In this document: piece by piece, positions 30,785 to 41,460 of the stretch
How the letters are laid out: each line of letters opens with the position of its first letter
Position numbering within the stretch: position 1 is the stretch's first letter
Source of the DNA: Inonotus obliquus
Lineage: Eukaryota; Basidiomycota; Agaricomycetes; Hymenochaetales; Hymenochaetaceae
Length of the DNA stretch: 64,000 bases
Assembly (NCBI GenBank): GCA_032164295.1
Contig: JAJHTX010000010.1
Span: 310,001-374,000, forward strand
Direction: 5' to 3'
The notes under the pieces: model-generated
The model's input: only the letters and a program-made list of their open reading frames with translations
Database searches by the model: none
What the model was told of the DNA's origin: nothing
Position numbers and translations under genes: made by a program

Positions 30785-31508
30785 TCAACCCTTTCCCTTT
30801 CCCAACCTCTGGCTGTCGTCGCCCCACATACCTGTTCCCCGTATCTTGTTCTCGAGATCACTTGCAGCCTCATCCACCGATTTGCCTGAACCACTCACTA
30901 TTGGTGGACCATCGGTTCTGTCGATTACTTCAAGCACTAACTTTCTATTGTGCCAAGAATGCCTAATTGTATATGCATGATTTTCTCGTAGAACTGAAGT
31001 TGTATGTTAGCCCCTATTATTGAAATGAGGAGAAAGTAAGATGATACAGACATTCATAGATCTCATTAGTATAAAACATATCTCCTTCCATTTCATCCTC
31101 AGAGTTTGTTGTTGTTTTTGATTGGATCTCTTTCTTTGTCTGTTCAACGAGCTGAGCCATAACTTCCTTCATCGTACTGCCTTCACACCTCCACTTCTTC
31201 GATATTTTTCCAGACCGGGTTTTAAATGCAACCACGAACCCGGTGTGGAAGCGGATCGGAAAGCAGTGAAGCTTGTATCCATGCTTATTAGCAACTGAAA
31301 TAGTATGTCAGCTCTTCAGATTAGAAGAACTGAGATGACACAGACAATTATCGAGGATATCGAATCCTTTTCTGTCTGCTTTTTCCATTTGCTCCACATA
31401 TGGGTTCTTCTTAGTTCCTCTTGAAGGACTGAGTCTGGACTCGGACTGAGTATCTGATGCTTCAGGTTCCTCTCCCTCTACACTTCTAATATCTCGTTTT
31501 CGGGACAT
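30785..31508 (-). CDS. Modular exon-cassette gene G1 (3 exons, 204 aa)
   Basis: The exons are 31508-31346, 31294-31052 and 30993-30785, separated by introns of 51 and 58 nt. All junctions are phase 1, and the splice keeps one open frame to TGA. The start is the first ATG after the conserved promoter block (MSRKRDIRSVEGEEPE). Exon 1 is a charged leader ending in a GFDILDN helix-like tail. Exons 2 and 3 each encode one module of the family: hydrophobic strand-like residues, then a W or G-S-G, then a T/S-x-x-E-x-x helix (CEGSTMKEVMAQL, SGSGKSVDEAASDL). The C-terminus is basic. There is no signal peptide or membrane segment. Function is unknown. The introns are nearly identical in sequence to those of G2 and G3. 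All signals look intact, so it may be expressed. Confidence 0.7.
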
Positions 31509-31519
31509 TTATGTCGCAG

Positions 31520-31775
31520 TGATCACTAGGTGAGTACTTTGAGTGTACGTTATTATTGTATAGTCGCATACCTGGGGCCAAGGGAGGGCGTTTATATGGC
31601 TTGTAGCTTGACGCAAACTTGAGTGGCGCCATAGTCACTACCAGCTTGTGTGCTTGGGGAAAGTACTTTGCACCTGTGACAGCTGTGCTTTGCGAGACGC
31701 CACCATGTGGAGACAAGAGTGCGAAGCGAAGGCCCCCACGGGCACGACCCTCAGGCTCAGGGCTCCGAGTCAATG
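31520..31775 (-). promoter_or_regulatory. Conserved promoter block of gene G1
   Basis: On the minus strand it contains CATATAAACGCCCTCC (TATA-like, near 31596) about 90 bp before the ATG. It also contains the upstream stretch CCACATGGTGGCGTCTCG, shared by all four G copies. Its shared sequence with G0, G2 and G3 includes indels that break frame, so it is regulatory, not coding. Confidence 0.6.
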
Positions 31776-31780
31776 GACAT

Positions 31781-33650
31781 TGAGCAAGCCGGACTCGCGA
31801 GGTGTAGGTAGTACCAATGAATTACAGCTGCTCGTAAGAAATGATTGCATTGGGCGAGAGCTGCGTTTGTGTACATTGCTTGTTTGCATAATCGCGGCAG
31901 CAGCGAGATGTGCCACTTCCACGCCCTGTGGCGACGGCAACTTCTGACCATTATTCCATCAGTAACGGTCTGATAAGAACCGTCAACAAGTAGAAACTCT
32001 TGGTGGTAATGACTCACGAGTATCTCACAGCACTGCCACTGTCACTGTCACGATCACTCTCTCTGTTGTTCTCCATCGATCATCAATTGAACTCACCGTC
32101 CATCTCCAGCTATAATGAAATCTGATAGAATCGCATCCGAAATGATTATTACAAATTGAAGGAAATGAGGTCGTTGTCGAAACTGCAAACGGGTCACGGA
32201 GCGGTGTTACCCTGGTGCGTCATGTTTTTCCTTTCTTTCTTTCTTACTATTTTGACCGTTGCCCACAATTTGAGCTTTGACACCGTGAACGGAACACACA
32301 GATGTATGACCTCCTTCGCCATCGGCTACTTCACTCCCTCACGCCACGTCAGAGTCTCGCCCTGTGCAATAGCTTGGCCCATCATAGCAGCGCAAAGTTC
32401 AAACCTGAATACCAGTGACGGCAAAGCATCCGATTCGAAAGTTTTTCACTGTTAGGAGCGTCACATTGGTTTCATCCGCTGTAATGGCCTCCTCACCACC
32501 GCGTTCCAATACTCCACCCTTCGTATGCTCTATTTCCTGGGAGATCCACGATTCGAGCTCTCGTGCATCTACCGTGAATAATAGGCCTGGTCCGAACGGC
32601 CACCTGTCCGTCTTCCGTGTTATGAGATTGGTAGGCGGCCGAAACTCTCCACCGCCCTCGAATCGAATATGGATGCGACGGACCTTGCTAGGGCACCCGG
32701 GATGGTAGAAGAGGTTGGACGTACGCGTTATTTCCTGACGTTGTTACACAACTCGGTCTGGTTACCATGTTGCACGAATATGGAGGACGACAGACCGGTT
32801 GCGAGTCGTGAGTTGCGAAAAGAACAAAGTCATTCTTCGGGCAACGCCTTCCTCGTTTAGGTGTGTACATCTGTGGTCTGTGCTGGCTCCTGCCATGTTT
32901 TCCGCCGTAAGCTCATGGGTCTCCTCACAGGTGGCGAGTTTTGCGAGTCATTCTGCACACATCCGGAAAATGGTTATTGAGACGTCCTCGTCTCACCCAC
33001 TTTAGGCCGTCCTCATAGTGCTCATTAGGGTTGCTGTTGTTTGTTTAGCAGACACCCGTGAGTGTCGAAGTGGATTATGAAGTGAAAAAATATACGAATT
33101 ATATTGATCATCTAACTCCTTGCGAGAATAATATCTCAGAACAGGAACTTTGGAACGGATGGTGTGTCGTGCTGACTCTCGGTTGGTCCAATCTCCGTCT
33201 TTCGAAAGGCGCCGAAGCGTAGCTGCATGGCTTCAAGAGCATTATATCCCCCAACTTCGTCGCCATCTTCCTGTGTATCGTCTTCGCTTTTTCACAATGC
33301 ATTCGCGGATGCTCGGATGCATATCTTATCGAGACTGTCCGTCAGCGAACAGTATCTCCTGCTTCCCACTCAACTCGTCTTGATGCTCACATACAATCTT
33401 TGTACAAGGCCGAAACGGCGGACTGGAACTTAGAAAGTGGTGCACTGTATAATGTGGCGGGAAGGAAGTGTTTTCACGCCTGATTCATATTCGAAACGGA
33501 ACAGGTCGATCATACGGCTGGTAAGCACTATTCGAAGTCAAGAGGAACAGAAGAAAGAGGTGATCGATGACCTGAGTGATTTTCATTCGTGTAATGATCA
33601 TTCTGATGAGAATATACGCAAGCTCACTTATGATACAATACCATGATTAA
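31781..33650. repeat. Repeat H, unit 1, with a decayed minus-strand ORF
   Basis: It is nearly identical to unit 2 (35830-37480) over more than 1.4 kb. On the minus strand about 100 codons around 32410-32720 are open (RPPTNLITRKTDRWPFGPGL, FTVDARELESWISQEIE) and end at TGA after GIQV. A further upstream open segment is separated by stops or possible short introns. It is probably the remnant of a host gene or transposon gene. I could not assign it. Confidence 0.55.
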
Positions 33651-33771
33651 AGCAACTACGCTGTGCAAGGCGGTTGTTGAGCAAAGATGACACTGACAGG
33701 TCCTTATTTCAAAGTCTGAAGTATCACATGATATAATCTACTCCTCCCCACAATAGTGTTCCGGCCCGGGA

Positions 33772-35542
33772 CTACTGTAGATTCTCGAGAATTGCCCTTT
33801 CCAAAGTCCATTTGTAGAACCCTTCTAATGCCTCACCCACATTTGAGCCTGGAAATGCATGCTGATCGTCGACTCTTGTTATGGTAAATTCGAACTCTCC
33901 CTCGTCCTTCCAAGAGTGATGAAGCGTATATCCTTGCCCTTCAGCACCTGAAGTGATATATTAGCCACTATTCAATTTGAGAAACTGAGATGATACAGAC
34001 AGATCTTGGCGAATTGATATTCATAAGTAGTATTCAAATTGTCTTCATTTACCGTTTCCTCGGATTCTGCGGCATTCCCGTTTTCTACTCCTGCTTCTCC
34101 CGCTTCCAGTGAACGTTCGGCACGCGCACTTACTTTTTGGGTTGATTTCGGAGCTTTCTTCATCTCCTCAAGTGGAACCGAACGGTAGAGCTCTACAACA
34201 GCGTACGTCACTGTAGTGCCTGAACCCTTCCACCCTTCGGGCACATCTGTGCCGTTGGATTGAAATTTAATCACGAACTCTCCCTCGTCGTCTTGCAGAA
34301 GGAGAAGCGAATACTTTTTCATTTCAGCAACTGAAGTTGTATATTAGCTCCTATTCAAGTTAAAAGAAAATGAGATGATACAGACTAGCTTGTAAGTCGC
34401 CATGAAGCGCGTGGGATCTCATTTCCTCTATATCCTTAGGCTCCTTCACAACTTTGAGTTTGGGCTTCGCTGCTTCTCCCACTCTCTTTTTGGACATCCC
34501 GGTGTCTGATTCTGCGGTCTTCCTTTCTCTTTCATCTCCTATGACCTTGGATGGATCGACCTTCCTTTCCTTTCTCGGTTTGCGTTTGATGGTGCTCGTT
34601 GTCTCTCCTACCATATTATCAAGTCTAGGTGCGTGTTTTCTCTGTTTGGATTTCCTGTGGGCTTCAGCCTCGTCTGACCCTCGCTGTCTCTGGTGTTTTA
34701 TACTGCCGATGGCCTTTTCCATTGCTTCCTCCACTGTAGGGCTTAAACCCTTCTCGGACCCGAATGGTTCGTTGTCCCTATCAGTTTTAAATAGTAACAC
34801 GAACTTCTTTTCCGTAGTCGCAAGCTGGACCTTGTAAAGGCGCATCAAACCATTTGCTTTAGCATCTGAAGTGATGATGTTAGCCCCTATTCAAATTAGG
34901 CGAAACTGAGATTACACAGACATGCATCGAGGATGTTATAATCCTTGTGTCCTTGCATCTTTGCTCTATATTTCTCAGTAACATCTTCGATTACGCGGCG
35001 CTTTGGCCTTTCGCGTGTGTGTTCACTTCCCTCGTTTGGGGACATTGATGTGTCGGAAAGCAGGGATGATCTACTGGCGGGTGCTCGGAGTGTGGATTCT
35101 GGGGGCCGCCGCATTGATGCTTCTCCACTTTCAGGTTTAGGCTGCTCTGATATCCTGCGGGCTTCAGCCTCATCTGGCCCTCGCTGTCTCTGGTGTTTTA
35201 TACTGCCGATGGCCTTTTCCATTGCTTCCTCCACTGTAGTGCCTAAACTCTTCGACCCGAATGGTTCGTTGCCCCTATCAGTTTTAAATAGTAACACGAA
35301 CTTTTTCGTAGTCGCAAGCTTGTCCTTATAAAGGCGCATCGTACAACCATTCGCTTTAGCATCTGAAGTGATGATGTTAGCCCCTATTCAAATTAGGCGA
35401 AACTGAGATTACACAGACATGCATCGAGGATGTTATAATCCTTGTGTCCTTGCATCTTTCCTTTATATTCCTCAGTAACATCTTCGATTACGCGGCGCTT
35501 TGGCCTTGATGATGGCTTTTCACTTCCCTTGTTTGAAGGCAT
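33772..35542 (-). CDS. Modular exon-cassette gene G2 (5 exons, 516 aa)
   Basis: The exons are 35542-35419, 35362-34922, 34865-34386, 34330-34001 and 33947-33772, with introns of 56, 56, 55 and 53 nt. Exon lengths 124, 441, 480, 330 and 176 keep one frame, and all junctions are phase 1. The protein starts MPSNKGSEKPSSRPKRRV. Exons 2, 3, 4 and 5 each begin with one module (for example KFVLLFKTDRGNEPFG then LGTTVEEAMEKA; EFVIKFQSNG then GSGTTVTYAVVEL; EFEFTITRVDD then GSNVGEALEGF). Lysine/arginine/serine-rich linkers follow. Exons 1 and 2 end in nearly the same tail (MQGHKDYNILDA). Exons 2 and 3 are clear duplicates (both have EEAMEKAIGSIKHQRQRG). There is no signal peptide or membrane segment. 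Function is unknown. It appears intact. Confidence 0.75.
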
Positions 35543-35554
35543 TGACGTCTTTGA

Positions 35555-35815
35555 AAGCAGTGGTAATGTATAGGTGGGTGGTCCGAGTGCACGTTGGTAT
35601 TGGATATTAGAGGCATACCTGGTCCAAGGGAGGGCGTAATTTATATTGCCTGTAGCGTGAAGCAAACTTGAGTGGCGCCACTACCAGCTTGTGTGCTTGA
35701 CATTAATATTGCACCTGTAACAGCTGTGCTTTGCGAGACGCCACCATGTGGAGACAAGAGTGCGAAGCGAAGGCCCCCACGGGCGCGACCCTCAGGCGCT
35801 CAGGGCTCCGAGTCA
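35555..35815 (-). promoter_or_regulatory. Conserved promoter block of gene G2
   Basis: The same block as upstream of G1 and G3, with small deletions. The TATA-like box is GCAATATAAATTACGCC near 35645 on the minus strand. CCACATGGTGGCGTCTCG lies upstream. Confidence 0.6.
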
Positions 35816-35829
35816 ATGGACATTGAGCA

Positions 35830-37480
35830 AGGCGGACTCGCGAGGTGTAGGTAGTACCAATGAATTACAGCTTCTGGTAAGAAATGATTGCATTGGGCGA
35901 GAGCTGCGTTTGTGTACATTGAGCTTGTTTGCATAATCGCGGCAGCAGCGAGATGTGCCACTTCCACGCCCTGTGGCGACAACAACTTCTGGCCATTATT
36001 CCATCAAGAACCGTCAACAAGTAGAAACTCTTTGTGACTCACGAGTATGTCGCATCACTGCTACTGTCACTATCACGGTCACTCTCTCCGTCCGAAGTCA
36101 TCGATCACTCTTTGAGCTCACCCTCCATCTCCACCTATAATGGAATTCTAATCACAGTCCCGCAATCACTTCCGAAAAGATCATTACAACTTGAAGGAAA
36201 TGAGGTCGTTGTCGAAACTGCAAACGGGTCAAGGAACGGTGTTGCCCTGGTGCGTCATGTTTTTCCTTTCTTTCTTTCTTACTATTTTGACCGTTGCCCA
36301 CAATTTGAGCTTTGACACCGTGAACGGAACACACAGATGTATGACCTCCTTCGCCATCGGCTACTTCACTCCCTCACACCACGTCAGAGTCTCGCCCTGT
36401 GCAATAGCTTGGCCCATCATAGCAGCGCAAAGTTCAAACCTGAATACCAGTGACGGCAAAGCATCCGATTCGAAAGTTGTTCACTGTTGGGAGCGACAGA
36501 TTGGTTTCATCCGCTGTAATAGCCTCCTCACCACCGCGTTCAGATTCTCCACCCTTCGTATGCTCTATTTCCTGGGAGATCCACGATTCGAGCTCTCGTG
36601 CATCTACCGTGAATAATAGGCCTGGTCCGAACGGCCACCTGTCCGTCTTCCGTGTTATGAGATTGGTAGGCGGCCGAAACTCTCCACCGCCCTCGAGTCG
36701 AATATGGATGCGACGGACCTTGCTAGGGCACCCGGGATGGTAGAAGAGGTTGGACGTACGCGTTATTTCCTGACGTTGTTACACAACTTGGTCTGGTTAC
36801 CATGTTGCACGAATATGGAGGACGACAGACCGGTTGCGAGTCGTGAGTTGCGAAGAGAACAAAGTCATTCTTCGGGCAACGCCTTCCTCGTTTAGGTGTG
36901 TACATCTGTGGTCTGTGCTGGCTCCTGCCATGTTTTCCGCCGTAAGCTCATATGGCGAGTTTTGCGAGTCATTTTGTACACATCCGGAAAATGGTTATTG
37001 AGACGTCCTCATCTCACCCAATTTAGGCCGTCCTCATTAGGCTTGCTGTTGTTTGTGTAGCAGGCACCCGTGAGTGTCGAAATGTATTATGAAGTGAAAG
37101 AATATACGAACTATATTGATCATCTAACTCCTTGCGAGAATAATATCTCAGAACAGGAACTTCGGAAGGGATGGTGTGTCGTGCTGACTCTCGGTTGGTC
37201 CAATCTCCGTCTTTCGAAAGGCGCCGAAGCGTAGCTGCATGGCTTCACGAGCATTACATCCCCTAACTTCGTCGCCATCTTCCTGTGTATCGTCTTCGCT
37301 TTTGCACCATATATTCGCGGGCATATGTTATCGAGACTGTCCTGGTTCCCACTCAATTCGTCTTGATGCTCGCGTACAAACTTAGTATAGGGTCGAAACG
37401 ACCGGACGACCATACTGTTGATCGATGGCTTGAATTGATTTTCAGTACTTATGATGCGTGACGATCAAAGATGACGCATG
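35830..37480. repeat. Repeat H, unit 2, with a decayed minus-strand ORF
   Basis: Tandem copy of unit 1. The minus-strand open segment runs from about 36753 to TGA at 36436-36434. It carries the same RPPTNLITRKTDRWPFGPGL stretch and keeps its frame against unit 1 despite substitutions, which suggests it was once coding. The plus-strand ORF at 36191-36616 is its shadow. Confidence 0.55.
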
Positions 37481-37531
37481 ACAACGCGGGAAGTCTGAAG
37501 TATCACATGATATAATATACTGGACTAAATA

Positions 37532-38872
37532 CTATAGATACTGAAGTCTCCTTTCCACCACCCATCCGTTGAGCTTATCTAATGCCTCACCCACATTTGA
37601 GCCTGATAATGTAACCGGTGGCTTGCCGTGTCTTGTTAAGGTAAATTCGAACTCTCCCTTGTCGTTCCAATGGTATGCAAGTATATATCCGTTCGCTTTA
37701 GTACCTGAAGTGGTATGTTAGCCCCCATTCAAATTGAGAAACTGAGATGATACAGACAGCTATCAGCGCTTTTATATTTATGGGTAGTTTCTATATTGTC
37801 TTCATTTACCGTTTCCTCCCCCTTCTGATGTCGAACTCAAACTAATTGCACGCTTTTTTGTTCCGCGTTCGAGTACTATGGGCTCCGATGTTTCTCCTGC
37901 TGACAGTTCAGGTGATTGGCGCCTTTCCTTCCCCTTTTTGGACGCTGGTGCTTTTCCACGCACTTTAGAATGTTTCGCTGCTTTTCTCGCTGACAGTGCG
38001 GCCCTCCCCTCACTTGCATTTCCTTTGTTTGTTTTGGACGTTGATGCTTCTCCACATTTCCATTTCCGGTCAAGAGGTATTTCCTTAGCTGGGGAATTAT
38101 TCCTTTCATGTTAGCTCCTGTTCAAATTAGGAGAAACTGAGATGATACAGACATTCGAATACAGTTTCGTATAGACCATCCATTGCTTCTTTCACTGTAG
38201 GACCTAAAGCATTCCACTTGTACTCCTTTCCGTCTTCAAACTTTATAAACTGTACTCCGTATTTAGCCCTCTTTGCAAGGTCGTCTCCATGAAGTCTCAG
38301 TGCTGCTTTATTCTTAAGAGCATCTAAAATGATATCTTAGCCCCTATTCAAATTAGAAGAAACTGAGATGATACAGACGTTCCTTGAGTTTATCATATTT
38401 CGTGTGTCCTATCATCATTTCCACTTCTTCCCGATTTGGAGGTCTGAATCGCTTTTTTTCTGTGACATTTCCCGCTCCAGAATCCATTTCTGTGACATTT
38501 CCCGCTTCAGAATCCTTTTCCGGATCCGGAAAGCTGCGGAGATCAACTCCGAATAAGGCGGCGTGTAGTCTACTCATTGCTTTCTGCACTGTACTATCTA
38601 AAAAATCCGGCCCCCACTGCTTTTTGTTCTTCTTGGAAAATAATCTTACTCCGTATTTCAACTTTGGCGCGGAGTCGTTGCTATGGAGTCTCAGTTCAAG
38701 ATTATTCTCTTCAGCGTCTAAAGTGGTATGTTAGCCCCTGTTCAAATTAGGAGAAACTGAGATGACACAGACAGTTCTCGAGTTCCCAATATGCCCAGTG
38801 TCCAGTCATAATATCTAATTCTTTCAGAGTTAAAGGTCTGAATCGCGATGCATCTCCCGCTCCAGAATCCAT
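37532..38872 (-). pseudogene. Modular exon-cassette gene G3 (5 exons) with a 1-nt frameshift
   Basis: The exons are 38872-38773, 38717-38379, 38323-38153, 38088-37758 and 37704-37532. The introns are 55, 55, 64 and 53 nt, all phase 1. Exons of 100, 339, 171 and 173 nt fit the cassette rule, but exon 4 is 331 nt, one too many. The shift lies in or near the GAAGGGGGAGG run, where the frame before ends at TGA and the frame after (EETVNEDNIETT) matches exon 4 of G2. Modules are seen in exon 2 (KYGVRLFSKKNKKQWG), exon 3 (KYGVQFIKFEDG, then LGPTVKEAMDGLY) and exon 5 (FEFTLTRHGK, then GSNVGEALDKL). Exon 4 is linker only. The ATG used by G1 is AAG here, so the start is the next ATG (MDSGAGDASRF). A shortened protein could still be made. 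Confidence 0.7.
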
Positions 38873-38899
38873 TTCCACCTGCTCGGGACTTTTATGTCT

Positions 38900-39150
38900 T
38901 TGGAAAGCAGTGGTGATTGATAGATCGGTGCTTTGGGTGTACGTTGTTATTGTATAGTCGCATACCTGGGGCCAAGGGAGGGCGTTTATATGGCTTGTAG
39001 CTTGATGCAAACTTGAGTGGCGCCATAGTCACTACCAGCTTGTGTGCTTGGGGAAAGTACATTGCACCTGTGACAGCTGTGCTTTGCGAGACGCCACCAT
39101 GTGGAGACAAGAGTGCGAAGCGAAGGCCCCCACGGGCACGACCCTCAGGC
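38900..39150 (-). promoter_or_regulatory. Conserved promoter block of gene G3
   Basis: CCATATAAACGCCCTCC near 38988 on the minus strand and CCACATGGTGGCGTCTCG upstream, as in G0-G2. The ATG position that follows in G1 is mutated to AAG. Confidence 0.6.
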
Positions 39151-40293
39151 GCTCAGGGCTCCGAGTCAATGGACATTGAGCAAGGCGGACTCGCGAGGTG
39201 TAGGTGGTGCCAATAGATAACAGCTGCTGGTAACCAGCAAGAAATAATTGCATAGTGGCGAGAGCTGCGTTTGTGTACATTGCTTGTTTGCACAATCGCA
39301 GCAGCAGCGAGATGTGCCACTTCCACGCCCTGTGGCGACGACAACTTCTGACCATTATTCCATCAGTAACGGTCTGATAAGAACCGTCAACAAGTAGAAA
39401 CTCTTACTCACGAGTATCTCACAGCACTGCCACTGTCACTGTCACGATCACTCTCTCTGTTGTTCTCCATCGATCATCAATTGAACTCACCCTCCATCTC
39501 CAGCTATAAGTAATGAAATCCGATAGAATCGCATCCGAAATGATTATTACAGCTTTAAGGAAATGAGGTCGTTGTCGAAACTGCCAACCGGTCACGGAGC
39601 GGTGTTGCCCTGGTGCGTCATGTTCTCCTTTCTTTCTTTCTTACTATTTTGACCGTTGCACTGTGGCTAATTCGAAATTGGTTGAGCTTTGACACCGTGA
39701 ACGGAACACACAGAAGTATGACCTCCTTCGCCATCGGCCTCCTCACTGCTTCCCACCACGTCAGAGTCTCGCCCTGTGCAATAGCATGGTCCATCATAGC
39801 AGCGCAAAGTTCAAACCAGAAAGTCAGTGATGGCAAAGCCGTTGTTCTTCGAATATGTTGCTGTCACCTGCATCCTCTACATCATCAGCGAGGGGTACGA
39901 TCCCGTTGCAATACAATTCGAAAGTTGTTCACTGTTGGGAGCGATAGATTGGTTTCATCCGCTGTAATGGCCTCCTCCCCACCGCGTTCAAACTTTCCAC
40001 CCTTCGTATGCTCAATTTCCTGGGAGATCCACGATTCGAGCTCTCGTGCATCTACCGTGAATAATAGGCCTGGCCCGAACGGTTATCTGTCCGTCTTCCG
40101 GGTTATGAAATTGGCATGCAGTCAAAACTCTCCTGCGATGTCGGGCTGTCATTCAAGTAATCGACAAGCTAGAAGAGACCCGGATTGGATTCCCGCTGCA
40201 GTCACCCAGTTCAACGCCATTGTCACCATGCCCGTCGAACCCATCGTGCCGCTTGAACATCCCACAAACAGCCGGGTTGCGAGCATCGGGTGA
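39151..40293. repeat. Repeat H, unit 3, shorter and more diverged
   Basis: Collinear with units 1 and 2 to about 40115. It has an insert near 39840-39920 and a different right end. The minus-strand segment FELCAAMMDHAIAQGETLTW followed by WEAVRRPMAKEVI is open here but broken by stops in units 1 and 2, while the downstream segment (WPFGPG region) has a TAA here. No unit is fully open, so all three are decayed. The 226-codon plus-strand ORF at 39613-40293 is judged a shadow. Confidence 0.5.
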
Positions 40294-40490
40294 AAGAGGT
40301 GAGGAGCGAACGGCAACTCACGGAGGATGACCGTCGCCATAAAGAGGATGAAGAGCGGCGACACAAAGAGGAAGAAGAGGAGTACCCACATCGAGGAACG
40401 TCGACAATATGGAGAAGAGCTACGTCGGCGAAAAGAAGAGGAAGATGCAAAGGGTAGAACAAAATCTGAGGCCAAAATGGAAAAGGTAAA
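40294..40490 (+). pseudogene. Decayed charged coiled-coil fragment
   Basis: Two frames together encode a strongly Glu/Arg/Lys-rich heptad-like stretch (EDDRRHKEDEERRHKEEEE in one frame, IEERRQYGEELRRRKEEED in the next). A shift lies near 40383, and a GTAAAT donor-like site follows EAKMEK. It looks like one exon of a gene ruined by a frameshift. No family assigned. Confidence 0.4.
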
Positions 40491-41460
40491 TCAGCCCCTC
40501 TCGAAATCAAACGAGTGTAAAGCTTCCTTGTCCGTTATTGACCCTCCTCTTTCAGCATCTCCGACCTTTTGTCGAAACATATGTAAATATATCGCTCAGC
40601 CACTTCCGTCCACCCTCTCTACGGCTTGCCACATCCAAGGCCTATACCAAGTTTAATATCTTTACGACAACAAGCTGAGCAGAACACGGACGCAAGGGAC
40701 AGAAAACTCCGTTGCGCGATTTTATTTTCTGGTCTCTGGATATTAGTATACTGAACCTATGTAGTCGGTCCTCGGACATGCTCCATCGAGGTCGAGGGCC
40801 GGGTTGCATTTTCGGATATCGTCCTTGTATATTGACTAAATAAAGCCATGATTTCTCGTACACACATACGCAAATTTCCCACTGCCAGATTTGTCGCTTG
40901 CATTGCGTTTCCTCCCCACCCCATGATCTTAACCAACGAGCACTAGCCCGAGCACCATCACGTCCAACCGTCCAACCGGCTTACTTTCAACTTGATCTAC
41001 TGGTAGACGCAGTCGGATGATATGGATGACCCGGACTATTCGTTGGCAAATCTCTCTCGAGTCTGAGATCATGATGGCTTTAATAGTAGCAACTTCTGCG
41101 GACTAACCCACGCCCGCGAGTAACACCTAAACGAACAGTCTATCACTGTCTTGCCCAGGCACCAGCTTATGCTTTCGTCTCGTGTAGCGGTACACGGCAT
41201 TCTGCATCCTACTCTTTCAGTATTTTATATCAACGAGCTAACTTCACGGTACTTGGGCATTTTTGCTTTTACGAGACTACGAACACAGGCTTCCGAGTCT
41301 CACTCAAATTGCTCATCACCAAACTCGATCAATGGGCCGGATTCGGATCACATATTCGTGAGTGTATTAACATAACGATCGACCATACTACGTTACTCAG
41401 GCTACAGGCTACAGGCCGTTTACATCCAAGAATAAGAACGGCAACATGATTCTCCAAGCT
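40491..41460. other. Intergenic, no gene seen
   Basis: Marks the transition from the repeat compartment to the gene compartment. There are only short unsupported ORFs. The last few hundred bases would be the 3' flank of the F-box gene. Confidence 0.6.

Noticed and set aside
39613..40293. 226-codon plus-strand ORF as a gene
   Set aside because: In the parallel H units the plus frame is broken, the minus strand carries the more protein-like segments, and there is no motif, so it is treated as a shadow.
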